From Proteles cristata cristata (taxonomy: Eukaryota > Chordata > Mammalia > Carnivora > Hyaenidae), in contig JAESUZ010005537.1 of assembly GCA_017311185.1 (NCBI GenBank), positions 124,001 through 188,000 of the forward strand: a DNA stretch of 64,000 nucleotides, in the 5' to 3' direction. This document shows, one piece after another, positions 34,343 to 46,310 of the stretch. A program made the translations under genes and the position numbers. A model generated the notes under the pieces. That model was not told the DNA's origin, did no database searches, and saw nothing but the letters and a program-made list of their open reading frames with translations. Position 1 is the first letter of the stretch. The number at the start of each line of letters is the position of its first letter.

Positions 34343-35700
34343 AAATCTTAGTGGAATAAAATACTAAAACTTTATTTCCTGTTCATGCACAGTCCACTGC
34401 ATAAGTTTTCCTGGGTTGTCTTCACACTGGAGTAGAAAGTGATCCTGGATTGTTTCATCTAAGATTTCTCAAAACCCCTGTCTCTGAGAAAGTTCATGTG
34501 AGATAGTCTACTTCAAAATATGTAAGTAAAACTTTTGGGACTTAATGGTAAAGATTTAATTCCATGGGTCAAGGTAAAAAACTGTATTAATTAACAAGGG
34601 AGAAAAAAATGAAGTTGGAATTAGAATTTTGACAGTAACATATAAAGCTGGATAAAAATGGAGATGCATTTTCAGGAAACTCAAGGGCACTAAAATGTAA
34701 GCCAAGAATTGAATAGCCGTCCAAGATGTCCTCATTTAACAAGTCCCCAGAGCCTTTTTTTTTTTTTTTACAGGCAAGAGCATAAGAATTATTGTAATTT
34801 CTCATCTTTTACGAGGAAACTTGCAGAAGATGAGCCTTCTTCAACTGAGAAATAATTGAAAAAGAATAGCTATAGTAGGGTTCTCAATTTTCAGCTTGGT
34901 ACTTAGCTATGTAAAGACTACATCTCTTAGGTTTATGCGTAGTAGTGGTTCTGTTCATGTCAGTGGAATTTAAACAGAGGTGTTAATTCTGTAATGTGTC
35001 TTTAAAGTGATAAGTTGTGCTCTTGTCTTCCTTATTTCTTCTTCCTTTTGTCTGGAATGTTGATGTAATAGCTAGAACTGGAAGAGCTTTTTTGAACTAG
35101 GTGGGCAAAGAGGCTGTGCGTTATGGAGAAACAAGTCAGAAGGAGCCTGGCGTTACAGAATGCTACATATACACTCACAAGTATATACATAAATATGAGA
35201 GTTAAACACATTTCTGACTTTTTAAAAGAGACGGTTATTTTGGATTCTGAGATTAGAACTCAAATATAATCCTAATTAAAACAGAGTTAGTCCATACATT
35301 CCTTGCAAGCCATTTATATCATGTTTAAAATTATCCTAAGAGTAAGTAGAAACTTGCATGTGATGGGAGAAAGAGCCATTTCTTAGGTCAGGGAACAGTG
35401 AAAGTGGACCAAAACCATTGTAGTTGAATTTTCATTATAGCTTTGGGTATGCTGAAGGGCTCTATCCATTGACCTTCTTTGCCAAACTGGAAAAACCATA
35501 GGTTTTCCTGGATTCCTGAGGCTGACAGTAGGCATAGGTCATGGTCAGAAAGAAAATATTTTACTGTCAAATAATTATAGTAGTAAGATCTTTTTATTGG
35601 AAATTTTAACATTCCATTAAAGTCACAAATCTCATGGGGTTCTATACCAGTATATATGGTTGCGATGAAAATATAAGGAGCAAAGAAGATTCTTTCATTT
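34343..35700. other. Unannotated DNA
   Basis: No gene recognised. The left part (34370-34500) has the feel of an old interspersed repeat but I cannot place it. A 13-14 base T run lies near 34757-34769. Confidence 0.45.
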
Positions 35701-35726
35701 TTTAATTTTTGCAGGCCTTTTATTTT

Positions 35727-35954
35727 ATTATTTATTTATTTATTTACTTTAATGCTAATTTATTTTTGAGAGAGAGAGAGAGAGCATCAGTGGGGGAAGG
35801 GCAGAGAGAGGGAGGGGAAGCACAGAATCTGAAGCTGGCTCCAGGCTGTGAACTGTCAGCACAGAACCTGATGCAGGGCTGTAACTCTTGAACCACGAGA
35901 TCATGACCTGAGCTGAAGTTGGACACTCAACCAACTGAGCCACCCAGGTGACCC
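35727..35954 (-). mobile_element. CAN SINE, antisense
   Basis: TTTA-rich tail on the left, GA-rich middle, and gccacccaggtgacc on the right. Three spurious frames of about 60 codons across it are only the SINE body. Flanking duplication not found. Confidence 0.9.
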
Positions 35955-35959
35955 TCAGA

Positions 35960-36827
35960 AATTCAGCATTAACATGGTTACTTTTTAAATAGCAAATTTC
36001 ATATTAATGGTAATAAAAATTTTATCCATTGTTTTTTTAATTCAATTTACTTTCAGTAATTTTCTGAGTTGTCCTTCTTGCAATATTTGTTTTAATGTTA
36101 TCTTTCATGCTGTTTCTCCAAATTTGTTATAAAAAGAAACCACCAATAAAAATTTTACTGAAAAAACATTCTGGTTTTAGGTGAATTGACATTTTTTCTA
36201 ATCCCAAGGCTGGAGCAGTCTATTTTGGGCCATATCCAGGCTCTAAATAGAGCTGACCAGGGAAGGCAGCTCCTTTTTTCAGAGATCTTAGTTTGAAAAA
36301 GCATACATGGCAAAGCTCTAAAACAGAGGTCTTAAACATAACTATCTATACTATGTGATAGGGAGATGGATTTTAAAGAGCTAAACAGTAACATTTTATT
36401 TAGATTTCTTTTCCTAGTTTGTGTTAGTCTGGAGACCCATATTTATATCAAATATGAAAATATTATTTTAGACCAACAAGGTAGCATGAGTTGCTCTTGT
36501 ATAATCTTTATGCCTGTAATGTTACTATGTTTGAGATATTTCCTAATTGATAAGCTTTTGAAAATCTGCTCTGAAGTTATAATTGTATAGTTTTGTTTGT
36601 TCATAAATTGAATTATATCAAATAAAAGAAATTTTTATAAAGATTATGTACTCTTAAATTTTTATAACTTAATGTGATGGAACACAAAAACGACAACATT
36701 TTTTTGGCAAGGCTCTAATATTTGGACACTTGAAGTGAAGAGTTGATTATAATAGATGGAATGTTTTTGTTTTGTTTTGATTGTTTTTCTTTCTTTTGTT
36801 TTTTGGCATGAGAAAACAGATTGATTT
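35960..36827. other. Unannotated AT-rich DNA
   Basis: No gene or repeat recognised. A 74-codon plus-strand frame (36366-36590) has no known domain. Confidence 0.5.
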
Positions 36828-36845
36828 GAAATTGTTAGGATTTTA

Positions 36846-37067
36846 GGGGCGCCTGGGTGGCTTAGTCGGTTAAGCGTCTGACTTTCGCTTAGGTCATGAT
36901 CTCGCGGTTCGTGGGTTCGAGCCCCGCGTCGGGCTCTGTGCTGACGGCCAGCTCAGAGCCTGGAGCCTGTTTCAGTTTGTGACTCCCTCTCTCTCTGACC
37001 CTCCCCTGCTCACGCTGTCTCTCTCTCTCTCTCCTAGAAATAAATAAAAACATTAAAAAAAAAAAAA
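36846..37067 (+). mobile_element. CAN SINE, felid type, youngest-looking copy
   Basis: Near-consensus throughout: ggggcgcctgggtggcttag, tcatgatctcgcggttcgtg and ggttcgagccccgcgtcgg with CpGs retained, a (TC)n middle, AATAAA-type tail and 13-A run. It has a perfect 18-bp TSD (gaaattgttaggatttta) at 36828-36845 and 37068-37085. Both Pol III boxes look intact. Retained CpGs and the identical TSD suggest the most recent SINE insertion in the window. Confidence 0.97.
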
Positions 37068-37085
37068 GAAATTGTTAGGATTTTA

Positions 37086-37930
37086 ACAAAATTTAGAAAC
37101 TTCAAGTCTTTGCCATTGTGACCAGAGATAAAGTTTTACCTTTCAGTGAAACAAAATGGTAAAACAAACAAAAATAAATAAATAAACAAAAAAAATAATC
37201 TTTGTGTTCTCTGAAGGGATGGAGAACTTTAATGTTGAACAATAGATATGGTTTTCCTTTGGTATTGAAAGAAGTTTCACCTACCTCCGTGTTACAGTAC
37301 TTTCAAAATTGGTGTTAGCAACAAAATCACACAAAACTTCTCAATAAAATCATTCTCCTTTCTTCTCTCCAAATTTTCAATGTCATACTGAATTTTCAAG
37401 AGTCTTTCTTAGTAAATAGAGCTAAATTTACTATTATTCCATAAACCTATACATTAAGTACATTGGTGAGAAGCTTGCCTTGTTATTGTTTCCTGCCATT
37501 GTGAATGATTTTCTTTTTTAAAACATAATTCCACCCCAGAAAATACACTGCTTTTTGATACATGTTCAAAATGAATAATTTAATTATATGCTTATAGGAA
37601 AATCACAAGAATTTTCATTTTCCTTCTGTTTTTATAATAGCTAGAATACATATTTAACTGATTATACAGTGCACCTTCTTTGGTTTTTACATATGTAACC
37701 ACGTATGCTATAGAACACCAATATTTAGGGGCTCTTATAAAGTACATTATAGTGTTTTTCCAAAATCCATGTCTTATCTCTAAAATAGAAGGCCTCACTT
37801 GAAAATACAAATCTGTTTCATATAGTAAGATGAATCTTTCTCCAAGATCATACTCATACAAGAACTAATTCTATGATATACACAAAGTGTATTTATAGCA
37901 AGACCATACATTTTAAAATACTGGAAATGT
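37086..37930. other. Unannotated AT-rich DNA
   Basis: No gene recognised. An A-rich tract of AAAC/AAAT units lies at 37157-37197. An 89-codon minus-strand frame (37592-37861) has no known domain. Confidence 0.5.
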
Positions 37931-37931
37931 A

Positions 37932-38130
37932 GGGGTATCTGGGTGGTTCAGTTGGTTAAGTGTCCGACTCTTGCTTTCAGCTCAAGTCACAATCTACAGT
38001 TTGCAGATTTGAGTCCCAGGTTGGGTACAGCATCTGCTAGCGATTCTCTAGCTCCCTTTCTCTTCTCCTGGCCTGCTTGCACTCTGTCTCTCTCAAAAAT
38101 GAATAAACATTCAAAAAAATTTTAAATAAA
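37932..38130 (+). mobile_element. CAN SINE, older copy
   Basis: Head ggggtatctgggtggttcag, CT middle, A-rich tail; diverged B-box region (gatttgagtccca). Confidence 0.9.
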
Positions 38131-38345
38131 AGAAATTAACTAAAATATTTATATAGAGGAAATTTTAATTTCCTGCCATATTAGCATTTATAGATGGCTT
38201 TCCTAAGATACCTCTAGAGTTTGGAATTTGAAACAAAACAGATAGTGCTATTTTATACATGTTATATCATTAAGAGAAGGAACAAGTTACCATAAAAATT
38301 ATTTCTGAAAGGATATTTTAATCTACTTTGTACTTGATGTCCCTT

Positions 38346-38547
38346 TTAAAAAAAAATCTTTATTTATTTTTGAGAGAGAGAGTACACAAGCAAGAGGGGG
38401 CAAAGAGAGGAAGACACAGATTCCAAAGCAGGCTTCAGGCTCTGAGCGGTCAGCCCAGAGCCCAATGTGGGACTCAAACCCACAAACTGTGAGATCATGA
38501 CCTGAGCTGAAGTTAAATGCTTAACTGACTGAGCCACCCAGGTGCCC
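38346..38547 (-). mobile_element. CAN SINE, antisense
   Basis: Reverse-orientation copy ending gagccacccaggtgccc. Only 62 bp separate it from the plus-strand SINE at 38610, so the two form an inverted repeat. Confidence 0.93.
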
Positions 38548-38609
38548 TTGAATGTATTTGGTTTCCTGAAGCCATTAAAGGTAAAAAGAAAATAAAAGCA
38601 TAAACAAAT

Positions 38610-38822
38610 AGGGGTGCTTGGGTGGCTCAGTTGGTTAAGTGCCTGACTCTTGATTTCAGCTCAGGTCACAATCCCAGGGGTGTAAGATTGAATCTCATGT
38701 TGGGGTCTTTGCTAACAGCATGGAGCTGCTTTGGATTCTTTCTTGCTCCCTCTCTCTGCCCCTCCTCCACATGCATACTTGTTCACTCTCGCTCTCTCTC
38801 TCTCAAAATAAATAAACATTAA
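38610..38822 (+). mobile_element. CAN SINE
   Basis: Head ggggtgcttgggtggctcag, CT middle and AATAAA tail; short TSD aaaagcataaa (38594-38604 and 38823-38833). Inverted partner of the copy at 38346. Confidence 0.93.
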
Positions 38823-39257
38823 AAAAGCATAAATTTTTATTCTTATGCTTTTAAGTAAATTATATTGTAAAATATCGCAATATACTATTTGAAATGATTA
38901 TTCACTGATAACATATTTGGGATAAAATTATTTTGCTCTAGAAATCACACAAGATTAATGAGAGAAAACATAAAATTTTGAATAATTATTACACAAATTA
39001 TTTCTAAAATTTATAGGGTGCTTATGAAATGTTTTGTTCCTTTTACATGTACTGGAATTTTGTTGTCTTAAAACATGTAAAAGATCCTTATGTTACTCTG
39101 CTACATGAGAGAAAAGGACTTATCTTGTTTATTGGCTTAGTAGCATTGTTAATGCATCTACATCTGACTTGCTGAATCATTATTATGAAGATTAAGCCAC
39201 TATATAAATAAGACAAGTAGAGAGGAAATAATATTGAAAATGTGAATTTTCACATTG

Positions 39258-39401
39258 AGCTCTGCACTGAGTGTGAAGCCTGCTTAAGATTCTCAATCTC
39301 TCTCTCTCTCTCTTTTTCTCTCTCCCCCCCCACTCCATCTCCTACTCTGCCTCCCCCACTTGTGCTTGCACACTCCTCCTCAGAATAAATAAACATGAAA
39401 A
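39258..39401 (+). mobile_element. CAN SINE, 3' half only
   Basis: Starts within the body at gagctctgcactgagtgtg, then a (TC)n and C-rich middle and an aataaataaacatgaaaaaa tail. The tRNA-like head is missing, so the copy is 5'-truncated. Confidence 0.8.
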
Positions 39402-42110
39402 AAGTGAATGCTAAATGATTATAAAGATGTACAAAAATGAAAAACAATTCTAATTCATATCACTGCTATTTACTTCATTTTTATTCTAAAAATATTCTTT
39501 AATTAGAAAACATTGATTTTATACTAAGAAACCCATTCTTTGATGAGTGTAAGACTACATAAGTCTTGAACAAACTGTGTAGACTGTTAGAGTTGAAGAG
39601 ATCATAAACATATCTGCCCTGATCACTATTGTAAAGATAATTGACAGCTGCTTCTTTGGCAGCTACTGATGAAAATGATGATGGGGATTCTAATGATGAT
39701 AATGTGGAGGTATTGTTGATGATGCAGAAATTTGAAAGAAACTTTAAGAATACAAATTTTTAAGCTTTCAGGAAGAATCGAGCTTCCATGAAGCATATAG
39801 GGAGTATATGAGCAGAAATACTCTTGGTACATATTCACTACTTCCCGAAATTTATAGTCTCGGAAATCTGAGACTTAAAAACTTTAAACTTTTTAAACTT
39901 TAAAAGTCTAAGCAAATTTTATTATTCAATAGCCTTGTTAATATTGGTCTGTAATCAGGTTTCTGTAGGACACTGATAGCAGTGATGGCAGCTCATTCAC
40001 TGCTCACAACCATCACGTGTAAGACAGAAAATCTTATATTCAAATATCCTATTTTCAGCAATGACTGCCTTTAGTAATGGCTTCCGCAGCATGTTACTGG
40101 TAGCTGAGAAGTCTACCAACCTCAAAGGGTGAAGCTAAGTTCCCAGTCCCTGTTTTAGAGCAGAAGCTCTCACGGTTGGTCCTTGGGCAGGAGTAACCAT
40201 CGTGATTCTGACAAGACCAGAGTAATGACAATAGCAGCACTTGGGGGAAATTTCTCTAGATAGTCAACCTTGTGGATGCCTCCAACTTTGTGACTATGCC
40301 AGAAATGCAGACTGTTACTCTGAGCCACTTGCTTATGGTAGTAGTTATGAACTTCCAAATTTTCAGGAAGTCACTATTCAAAATGTTGGTTCAGGTGATT
40401 GAGAGATTTTTAATACCAAAAACTATAAATCAGGAAATGAAAGTATGAGAATAAGAAATTAAATACCATTAAATGGTTAAGGAGTCAAAGCCACTTCTCT
40501 TTTATTCTAAGGTCTTCATATTCTCTTCATTTCATCCTGTCTTTGAAATGAAAGAATAAAAAGAAAAATGACTTGTTCAACTGATATAGCTTGAATTTTC
40601 AGAAAACTTTAATACCCTAGATAGAGTACTAGGAAGGGGTATGGAAGAAACAGTGAAAGTCATTGGTGCTTAGCAGATGATAATGATGATAAAAGAGCAA
40701 CAAGTATTTCAACCTTTCAAAATGTGTTTATGATGAAATGAAAGCCTAACACCAATGTCACCTAGTCTATTAAAGTCTATTCAAAGTCTGTCCTGAAAGA
40801 TCTATTTGAAATGGGGCAGAATATAATTGTTTTCAGGAAATGTTCTCTTATACACTGGTTATAGTGCAACCTATATAGGAAATTTAGTTTGTTATCAATT
40901 ATGTTATATTGCAGATCTGGTGTTAAATAATTTTCATTTATTTAATTTTTATAGCAGTTTGTATTTGTTTCTATTTGCTGGCTTTCCCATGCCACTTTAG
41001 GTACCATACCATTGTACATTTTCATGTTTTTAAATGTTATTGCCAAAGCTTACATTTCTGTGACAGAACTATGTTAAGCTATTCTTATGCAATTCTTTTC
41101 TCCCCAAATTTTTCTTTCTCTTGCTCTCAAAATTTGTGGCTCTTGTCATATTGCAGCTATTGCTATATCTGGAAATTTCTTGCCTACAAATTACTTATGG
41201 CTGATTAAATCCCTTTTATTCTAGTGATGTGGATTTCCTTCACACTGTAATTATTTTACTCTATTATAGAATAGGCTGAATAGATTAGTTGTATTGAGTG
41301 AGTATATGATTATTGATAGGCTTTATTTCTCGTATATTCTTTCTATTCACATCTTGAGAATTCCATTTGACCATTAGGAGAAAAAAACTTGAGAACTTTT
41401 ACCAACTCAAATTCCAGTATATCTCAGTAACTATTCATTTAATTATTCATTCACTTTAATTATAGCATTGCACATAAACATCACATCAAAAGTGACAAAT
41501 GAGATCTCAACTATTTATTTCCTCAGGAGCAGCCATTCTGTCAGTGAGAGCTGGTCTTTGCCATACATGATGTGGGTTCATCCAACTGTACTCAGTCTAT
41601 ATCCAAAGGAGTGTCAACCCAAATTCTATAGTACTTAACCAAATGAATTCAAAGTTAATTAGCTAAATACATCATATGTGAAATTCATATCTACTAATAA
41701 ATATTCCTGTGGTCCATGAAGGATTGTGCTGGATACTTTTGAGTAATTTGATGTACATTGTTTATTCACATGGCCTGGGGGAATTATAAGAGTATATCTC
41801 AACTATTACATGCAATTTTTTCCTATGTTCTAAGTATTTTATATAAAATTGTTGATCATGTTATAATTATTTGGCAGTTACATTTAAAAAAGAATTTTCA
41901 GAACTATTTAGAGAAAAAAACTTGAAAAAAGCAATTCACAATGATTTTGTCACCATCTTCATCTCCCCTAAAATAAATATCTATATCACAACCAGAGTAA
42001 CTCTCTGCTGTCAAAAAGATGATTATAGTAAACCATCTGCAATGATGACCACCAACAATACTTCCTATCCTTTCCATTCTTCCCATGAATAGGTAGCGGA
42101 TAGTTCTCTT
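39402..42110. other. Mostly unique DNA
   Basis: No gene recognised. A GAT-rich stretch at 39664-39720 reads as an acidic peptide in one frame but has no start, context or known domain. Bases 40155-40410 may be a decayed MER5A-like element (listed). Strongly AT-rich otherwise. Confidence 0.45.
40155..40410 (-). mobile_element. Possible MER5A-like DNA transposon relic
   Basis: gcagaagctctcacggttgg followed by tccttgggcaggag, then ccagaaatgcagactgttac and caggtgattga at the right spacing for an antisense MER5A, but with a stretch of about 95 bp (40206-40300) that does not fit. Low confidence. Confidence 0.35.
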
Positions 42111-42130
42111 CCTGTGAAACTATACTGGTC

Positions 42131-42371
42131 CAGGGGTGTCTGGGTGATGCAGTCGGTTAAGTGTGTGACTTGGCTCAGGTCACGGTTTGTGGGCTCAAGC
42201 CCCGCGTCGGGCTCTGTGTTGACAGCCAGCTCGGAGCCTGGAGCCTGCTTCAGATTCCGTGTCTCCCCCTCTCTCTGAACCTCCCCTGCTCATGTTGTCT
42301 CTCTCTCTCTCTCTCTCTCTCAGAAATAGGTAAAAACATTTTTTAAAAATGATATAAAGTTTAAAGAAAAA
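42131..42371 (+). mobile_element. CAN SINE
   Basis: Head ggggtgtctgggtgatgcag, gggctcaagccccgcgtcgg, CT middle and a degenerate A-rich tail. The flanks actatactggtcc and atactatgctgatcc look like a diverged TSD. Inverted partner of the next SINE, 100 bp away. Confidence 0.92.
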
Positions 42372-42471
42372 AGATACTATGCTGATCCTTGGACTTTGTT
42401 TTGGCTGGTAATATTCAGTGGAAGTTATCCTGTGTGATTTTTTAAATTTTCATATTTTATTTTACATTTTT

Positions 42472-42697
42472 AAAAGAAAATTTTAAAGTTAATTTATTGA
42501 TTTTCAGAGAGAGAGAGAGAGAGAGAAATTGCACGTGCACATGTGTGGAAGGGGAAGAGAGAATCACAAGCAGGCTCAGTGCAGTCAGTGCAGAGTCCAA
42601 TGCGGGGCTCAAACCCGCTAACCATGAGATCATGGTTCATGATCAGATCTTGACCTGAGCTGAAATCCAGAATTGTACACTCAAGAGACTAAGACAC
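42472..42697 (-). mobile_element. CAN SINE, antisense, old
   Basis: GA-rich middle with agagagagagagagag, ggggctcaaacccgc, and a degraded head (gactaagacacc). It contains a short duplicated gagatcatggttcatgatc segment. Flanks cctgtgtgattttt / ctctgtgactttta resemble an old TSD. Confidence 0.88.
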
Positions 42698-42910
42698 CTT
42701 CTCTGTGACTTTTATACCCAGGTCTTCAGAGGTCTTATAGCTTTCACCCTTTTGGGATCTGGGCACCATATAAAGAAGGTTGGGTTAGACTAATGAATAA
42801 TGGGAGGCCAAGGGGAGTGACAGAGAGACTAAGAATGTGAAAGAGAATGAAAAGACAGATTCTAGATATTCTAGCCACTCCAAACTGGGCAGGACTTAAG
42901 AATGAAGTCT
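42698..42910. other. Unannotated DNA between two SINEs
   Basis: Short unique stretch; nothing recognised. Confidence 0.4.
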
Positions 42911-42912
42911 TT

Positions 42913-43121
42913 TTTAACATTTTTTAAAATACTTTATTTCTGAGAGAGAGAGCGTGAGCAGGGGACGGTCAGAGAGAGAGGGAGGTACAAAATTTGAAAC
43001 AATTTCCAGGCTCAGAGCCAGCTGTCAGCACAGAGCCCGATGTGAGGCTCCAACCATGGAACCATGAGATCGTGACTTGAGCGAATTCAGGCACTTAAGT
43101 GACTGCACCACCCAGGTGCCC
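42913..43121 (-). mobile_element. CAN SINE, antisense
   Basis: gcgtgagcaggggacggtca, then a diverged body and ccacccaggtgcccc. Flanks atgaagtcttttt / ctgaggtctttta form an imperfect TSD. Confidence 0.92.
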
Positions 43122-43329
43122 CTGAGGTCTTTTAAATATCACAGCCCCAGGCATTTTTCAAGTGGTTTCATACAAATGACTTCAACAAACAGCATGAAAC
43201 AGAACTGTGTTGCTGAGTCCAGTTATCCTACAGAATCATTAGTAAAATACATTTTGATTGTTTTAAACTGATACATTTTGAGGTCTATTATCACACACTA
43301 AAAGATTAATAGACACTAAATACAATAAT

Positions 43330-43371
43330 TTTCTCTCTCTCTCTCTCTCTCTTTTTTTTTTTTTTTTTTTA
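43330..43371. repeat. (TC)n followed by poly(T)
   Basis: About ten TC units then a run of about 20 T. It could be the antisense tail of a decayed SINE whose body is gone. Confidence 0.9.
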
Positions 43372-43571
43372 CTGAGGATGCCAATTTCCGGTGTAATAAC
43401 CAATGTCAAACTTTTAATCCTTTTCCCCTAAGGGAATGCTTCATTTAGCAACTTCTCCATATCTTGAAGTATGGTACAGAGTCATTGCTATGTTCCCCTG
43501 TTCAGGGTGAAATCCCATGTTTCACCACTCTCGCCCTGCATAACTTCTTCTTAGTTAATGTTAACTTATTA

Positions 43572-44320
43572 GTTCTTTTCCTTTATTCATTTTCATGTAT
43601 TTATGGACACCTACTGAATGCAGGTGTTGTGATTGGTTTTACAGATCAAAAGGATGATTTATTCCTGACCTTCGGATTATTATAGCTTAATGAAAAAGAC
43701 ATACCAACAGAACTGTGTGAGAATAAAGATAAAAAAGATAATAATGATAATAATAACAATAAAACTAGGAAATATAGTTCGTACTAAGTTCCAGACACTT
43801 TTATAAGATATTTATATCTATTTCATACATCTTACAAGCTACAGAGATTAAGTAATGTGACCAAGGTCAGTCAAACCAGTATATTATATGACAGGAGAAA
43901 GAATCTTCCTGAGAATCAGAGAAGGTTCATATTTGGAAGTGAGATCTGAACTGAACCTTAAACTATTTCATATTAAAGTGGGAAAACACTAGGAAGAAAA
44001 ATGTTATGTGATTCTGAAAATGCATTCCTCATTCAGGGAACTGAAAATCAGCCAAAAGGTAATTTGAAATAAACAATGGAGGTTTTTGGGTTTGATAATG
44101 TATGGGTTTCACATTTCATAATGTGAAAGAATATTTCTAATATTATGTGAAAGAATTACTAGAAAAATGTGAGAAAAATACATTAATTAGGATGACATTA
44201 AAATTGTCCTTAGGAAGAATCAAGGTAGGACTAAATTAAGGGAGGAGCAATGGAGCTGGAGAGTGGAGGTTGGTTTTAGAGATAATTATGAGGTTACCAA
44301 TTGGATGGAACCAGAAAGTA
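43572..44320 (-). mobile_element. L2 LINE, antisense, with MIR inserted
   Basis: The antisense L2 end (tattcattttcatgtattta, then tggacacctactgaatgcag) is followed, after a MIR-like block, by gaaggttcatatttggaagt and gagatctgaactgaacctta, and later by ggttaccaattggatgg, all in L2 antisense order. Confidence 0.55.
43775..43885 (-). mobile_element. MIR, antisense
   Basis: ctaagttccagacacttt, cagagattaagtaatgtgac and caaggtcagtcaaaccag follow the antisense MIR consensus order. Confidence 0.6.
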
Positions 44321-44492
44321 AAAGAAATGAGGAATAAATAAATATAGGACAGGGGAACAAAACAACACATTTGAAATATATACAGAGAAACAATGCCTAA
44401 CAAAAAATTTTGTATTAATGCATAATGAATTCTAAACAATGAAGGAGTTCTTAAAAAAAAAAAAATAAAACCCTATCTATAAAGAAGAGCCA

Positions 44493-44529
44493 ATGTTTTG
44501 TTTTGTTTTGTTTTGTTTTGTTTTGTTTT
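44493..44529. repeat. (TTTTG)n microsatellite
   Basis: About seven TTTTG units. Confidence 0.95.
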
Positions 44530-44861
44530 ACCTAAGTTGTTGGCACCAACATGTCTCACAACAGTCAATTTCTTAAATTAACACTCATGGTATGCATAAT
44601 CAAATGAAAGTATAGTGTACCTATGGTTTATTTTGGGGTTTTGGAGGTTATAGTTCAGTTGATTGTGAGAATCTTTGAAACAATATATAAAAAAAGAAAT
44701 TTCTCATTTGGTCATGAACTGACTTTATAGTGACTATTTGAAATGTAGCTTTGATATTTCCACAGTATTACAATGAACTTAAAAATGACAAAGTTTTTGA
44801 CTCTAGAATATTATTTGAAAAATAAAATTAATTTCAGAAGGTAGCTAGCTAGCATATTATC

Positions 44862-44862
44862 A

Positions 44863-44895
<33 letters not shown>

Positions 44896-44898
44896 ACA
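44862..44898. repeat. (CAAAA)n / (ACAAAA)n microsatellite
   Basis: About seven units alternating between five- and six-base forms; complementary in sense to the array at 44493. Confidence 0.92.
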
Positions 44899-45389
44899 GG
44901 CATACCCAAGCTCTGACCAAGAGGCTGGAACACCTAGAAAGTTAGTTTCAAATTCTTAAATTCTTCATTCTTAGTTAAAATTAAGATGTAAAAATGCATA
45001 ATCTGCTCATTTTTATTGACTGTTAGCTCAGTAATTGCTATTGTCTTCTGTCAATGTATACTTTTCAATAGTTCTGGGGTAATGCTTAAGTTTCTTATAA
45101 TAAATTAGAATTTTGTTTAATCATTAAGCTTTTGTGCAATTCTGTTGTTTTATCTCTTGACCTAGTATCTAGTGATGCAAATTAATTATTTAATAAGATT
45201 GTGTATAAGGACTGGATACCAGATGAAAATTAATTTTACAGAATTTCAGCCAACCTTTTGTGAAGCTAGGACAGAGTAGGCAGTTTTTTTCCCCCGCAGA
45301 TGAAAACATCTCTCCCAAACACAAATAGCTAAGATGTAAATGAGCATCATGTGTTGCCATCAAGAAGAAAGGGATATATAGTATATTTT

Positions 45390-45592
45390 AGTGAGCATCT
45401 ACAATGCACCAGATACTTCACTCACAACCAGAACATAAAGCAAATGACGCTATTCCTTCCAACAAGAAGTGCAGACAAATGAAGTTTACAGGTTTAATAA
45501 CAATTTGTTTAACTTACTCAAATAGTCAGAGGCAGAACCAAAATTTTAAGACAAGATTAGAGGCTCAAAACCAATACTCTTCCCAATGCATT
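45390..45592 (-). mobile_element. MIR, antisense
   Basis: gagcatctacaatgcaccag, then a long decayed middle, aacttactcaaatagtcaga, ggcagaaccaaaattttaag and accaatactctt, in antisense MIR order. Confidence 0.55.
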
Positions 45593-45964
45593 TAGGAGTT
45601 TCCATACAATATTATGCCTAAACTAATCACTTCCATCAGTAACACTAGACGGGTTCACAGTTGGGGAAGATAAAGGAAGATCCTGCAAAGACAACTGTAA
45701 ACACATACGAACTTTTTCTAAGAGGAAGAAACTTAATCCACCTTGAGACTGAGAGTGTGATATAAAAGAAAAACATTGTATTACTTGATACAAATAGTTA
45801 AAAATAAGACAAAACATGGCAGTCTATGACCTGTTGGCCTTCCTGTATCATGAAAAATTAGTAGATCTAACTCAAAAAAGAGTATTTTTTCCCAGTAATG
45901 TATACATTACCTATAGACTTTTGGTATTTATTAATAAAATACAACCATATTTAGAAATGGTATA

Positions 45965-45987
45965 TTAACTAATTATTAATTAGTTAA
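45965..45987. repeat. 23-bp AT palindrome
   Basis: Eleven-base arms ttaactaatta / taattagttaa around a single central base. Probably chance in AT-rich DNA. Confidence 0.85.
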
Positions 45988-46163
45988 AATAATAAACCTT
46001 GACTTAAAATAATTTTTCCACAAGGCATGAATTATTTTAACTTTACTGAGATTCTTATCTAATTGTTAAAAATGTGGAATTCAAATGGAATTTTTTCTGT
46101 TAAAATTTATTTTTTATGAAAGTAATGTCTTTTTGAAGTGTTCAGTTTCTTTTTTTAAAAGTA

Positions 46164-46310
46164 TCCTACAAATACATTCAATAAATACATATTGAGTTTC
46201 TTCAGCATGTATGTCCCAGGGTATGAGCTGATCCCTGAGTAAAGAAGAAAGATAGCATGACTATTCTTGAACACATACAGTCCAATAGAAAGAAGAGGCG
46301 ATAATAGGTG
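46164..46310 (-). mobile_element. L2 LINE 3' end, antisense
   Basis: acattcaataaatacatatt, then gagtttcttcagcatgtatg and ccagggtatgagctgatcc, the antisense order of the L2 3' end. Confidence 0.6.

Larger units (their letters stand above)
44330..45385. other. Unique DNA with two pentanucleotide arrays
   Basis: No gene recognised. It holds a (TTTTG)n array at 44493-44529 and a (CAAAA)n array at 44862-44898, in inverted relation, with unique sequence between. Confidence 0.5.

Noticed and set aside
39650..39760. GAT-rich acidic open stretch as a processed pseudogene
   Set aside because: No start, no flanking homology or poly(A), and no protein family recognised; GAT-rich low complexity explains it.
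45965..45987. Perfect 11-bp-arm palindrome as a regulatory site
   Set aside because: Composed only of A/T-rich words in very AT-rich DNA; chance is likely and no motif family fits.
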